A DNA stretch of 56,299 nt from Quadrisphaera sp. RL12-1S. Its GTDB lineage: Bacteria > Actinomycetota > Actinomycetes > Actinomycetales > Quadrisphaeraceae. Positions within the stretch are counted from its first letter, which is position 1. Every line of letters starts with the position of its first letter. The position numbers were made by a program, and so were the translations under genes. Shown here one piece after another: positions 56,271-56,299 of the stretch. The stretch lies in the NCBI RefSeq assembly GCF_014270065.1, contig NZ_JACNME010000007.1, positions 1 to 56,299 of the forward strand. The letters run 5' to 3'. Under the pieces are notes generated by a model that had not been told where the DNA came from, did no database searches, and saw only the letters and a list, made by a program, of their open reading frames with translations.

Positions 56271-56299
56271 CGCCGCAGCCGCGCCACCGTCAGCCCGAG

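Overview
The window is about 56 kb of very GC-rich chromosome from an actinobacterium. This rests on several lineage-specific genes: the fused 2-oxoglutarate decarboxylase/dehydrogenase Kgd, a GuaB1-type IMP dehydrogenase paralogue, the mycothiol-linked SigR/RsrA pair, WhiB1, Lsr2, PdtaS, and a 24-residue bL37 ribosomal protein gene. A family-level guess (Kineosporiales-like, for example Quadrisphaera or Kineococcus) is inference only.

Layout. Positions 1-16 kb are core genes: the 5' part of a Pro/Ala-rich protein, guaB1, kgd with a coupled SGNH-like gene, an MDR oxidoreductase, a YihY/BrkB membrane protein, a stand-alone PilT ATPase, bL37, rsrA-sigR, a DoxX-like protein, aroA-rsgA, a small membrane protein framed by 48-bp inverted repeats, a DUF2087 protein and hisN. 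From about 17.05 to 22.79 kb lies a lower-GC island of insertion-sequence debris. It contains a cut-off acyl-CoA dehydrogenase end, an ISAs1 remnant, an intact IS with inverted repeats and a CATTG target duplication, an internally deleted ISL3 transposase, an IS66 fragment, a small exported orphan protein, and an IS5/IS427-type element whose terminal repeat has removed the last part of an MFS transporter. An initiator tRNA gene follows.

From 24 to 36.6 kb the order UPF0182, Lon-like PDZ protease, (SDR), DUF2342 metalloprotease, (Nudix, YgjP-like, zinc ribbon), ThiF-like, ABC1 kinase resembles the Rv3193c-Rv3197 neighbourhood of Mycobacterium tuberculosis. It ends with lsr2. Four copies of the palindrome TGACCnnGGTCA sit between the convergent Nudix and metallopeptidase genes.

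From 36.7 to 41.5 kb a minus-strand tad/Flp pilus operon (tadA, tadB, tadC, flp-like, two tadE, one tadG-like) is translationally coupled almost throughout. It is divergent from a 1451-residue FHA/FtsK (EccC/EssC-like) ATPase. The remaining 10 kb carries an EEP-family hydrolase, a GNAT acetyltransferase, an RsbW-like anti-sigma factor with SigF, a membrane protein, whiB1 with a CRP-type site upstream, pdtaS, a DUF2505 protein, a DUF6912-like protein, a TadZ/CpaE-like ATPase, a CpaB/SAF-domain protein and a small HTH regulator. The last pilus-type genes (tadZ, cpaB) are therefore about 12 kb from the main tad operon.
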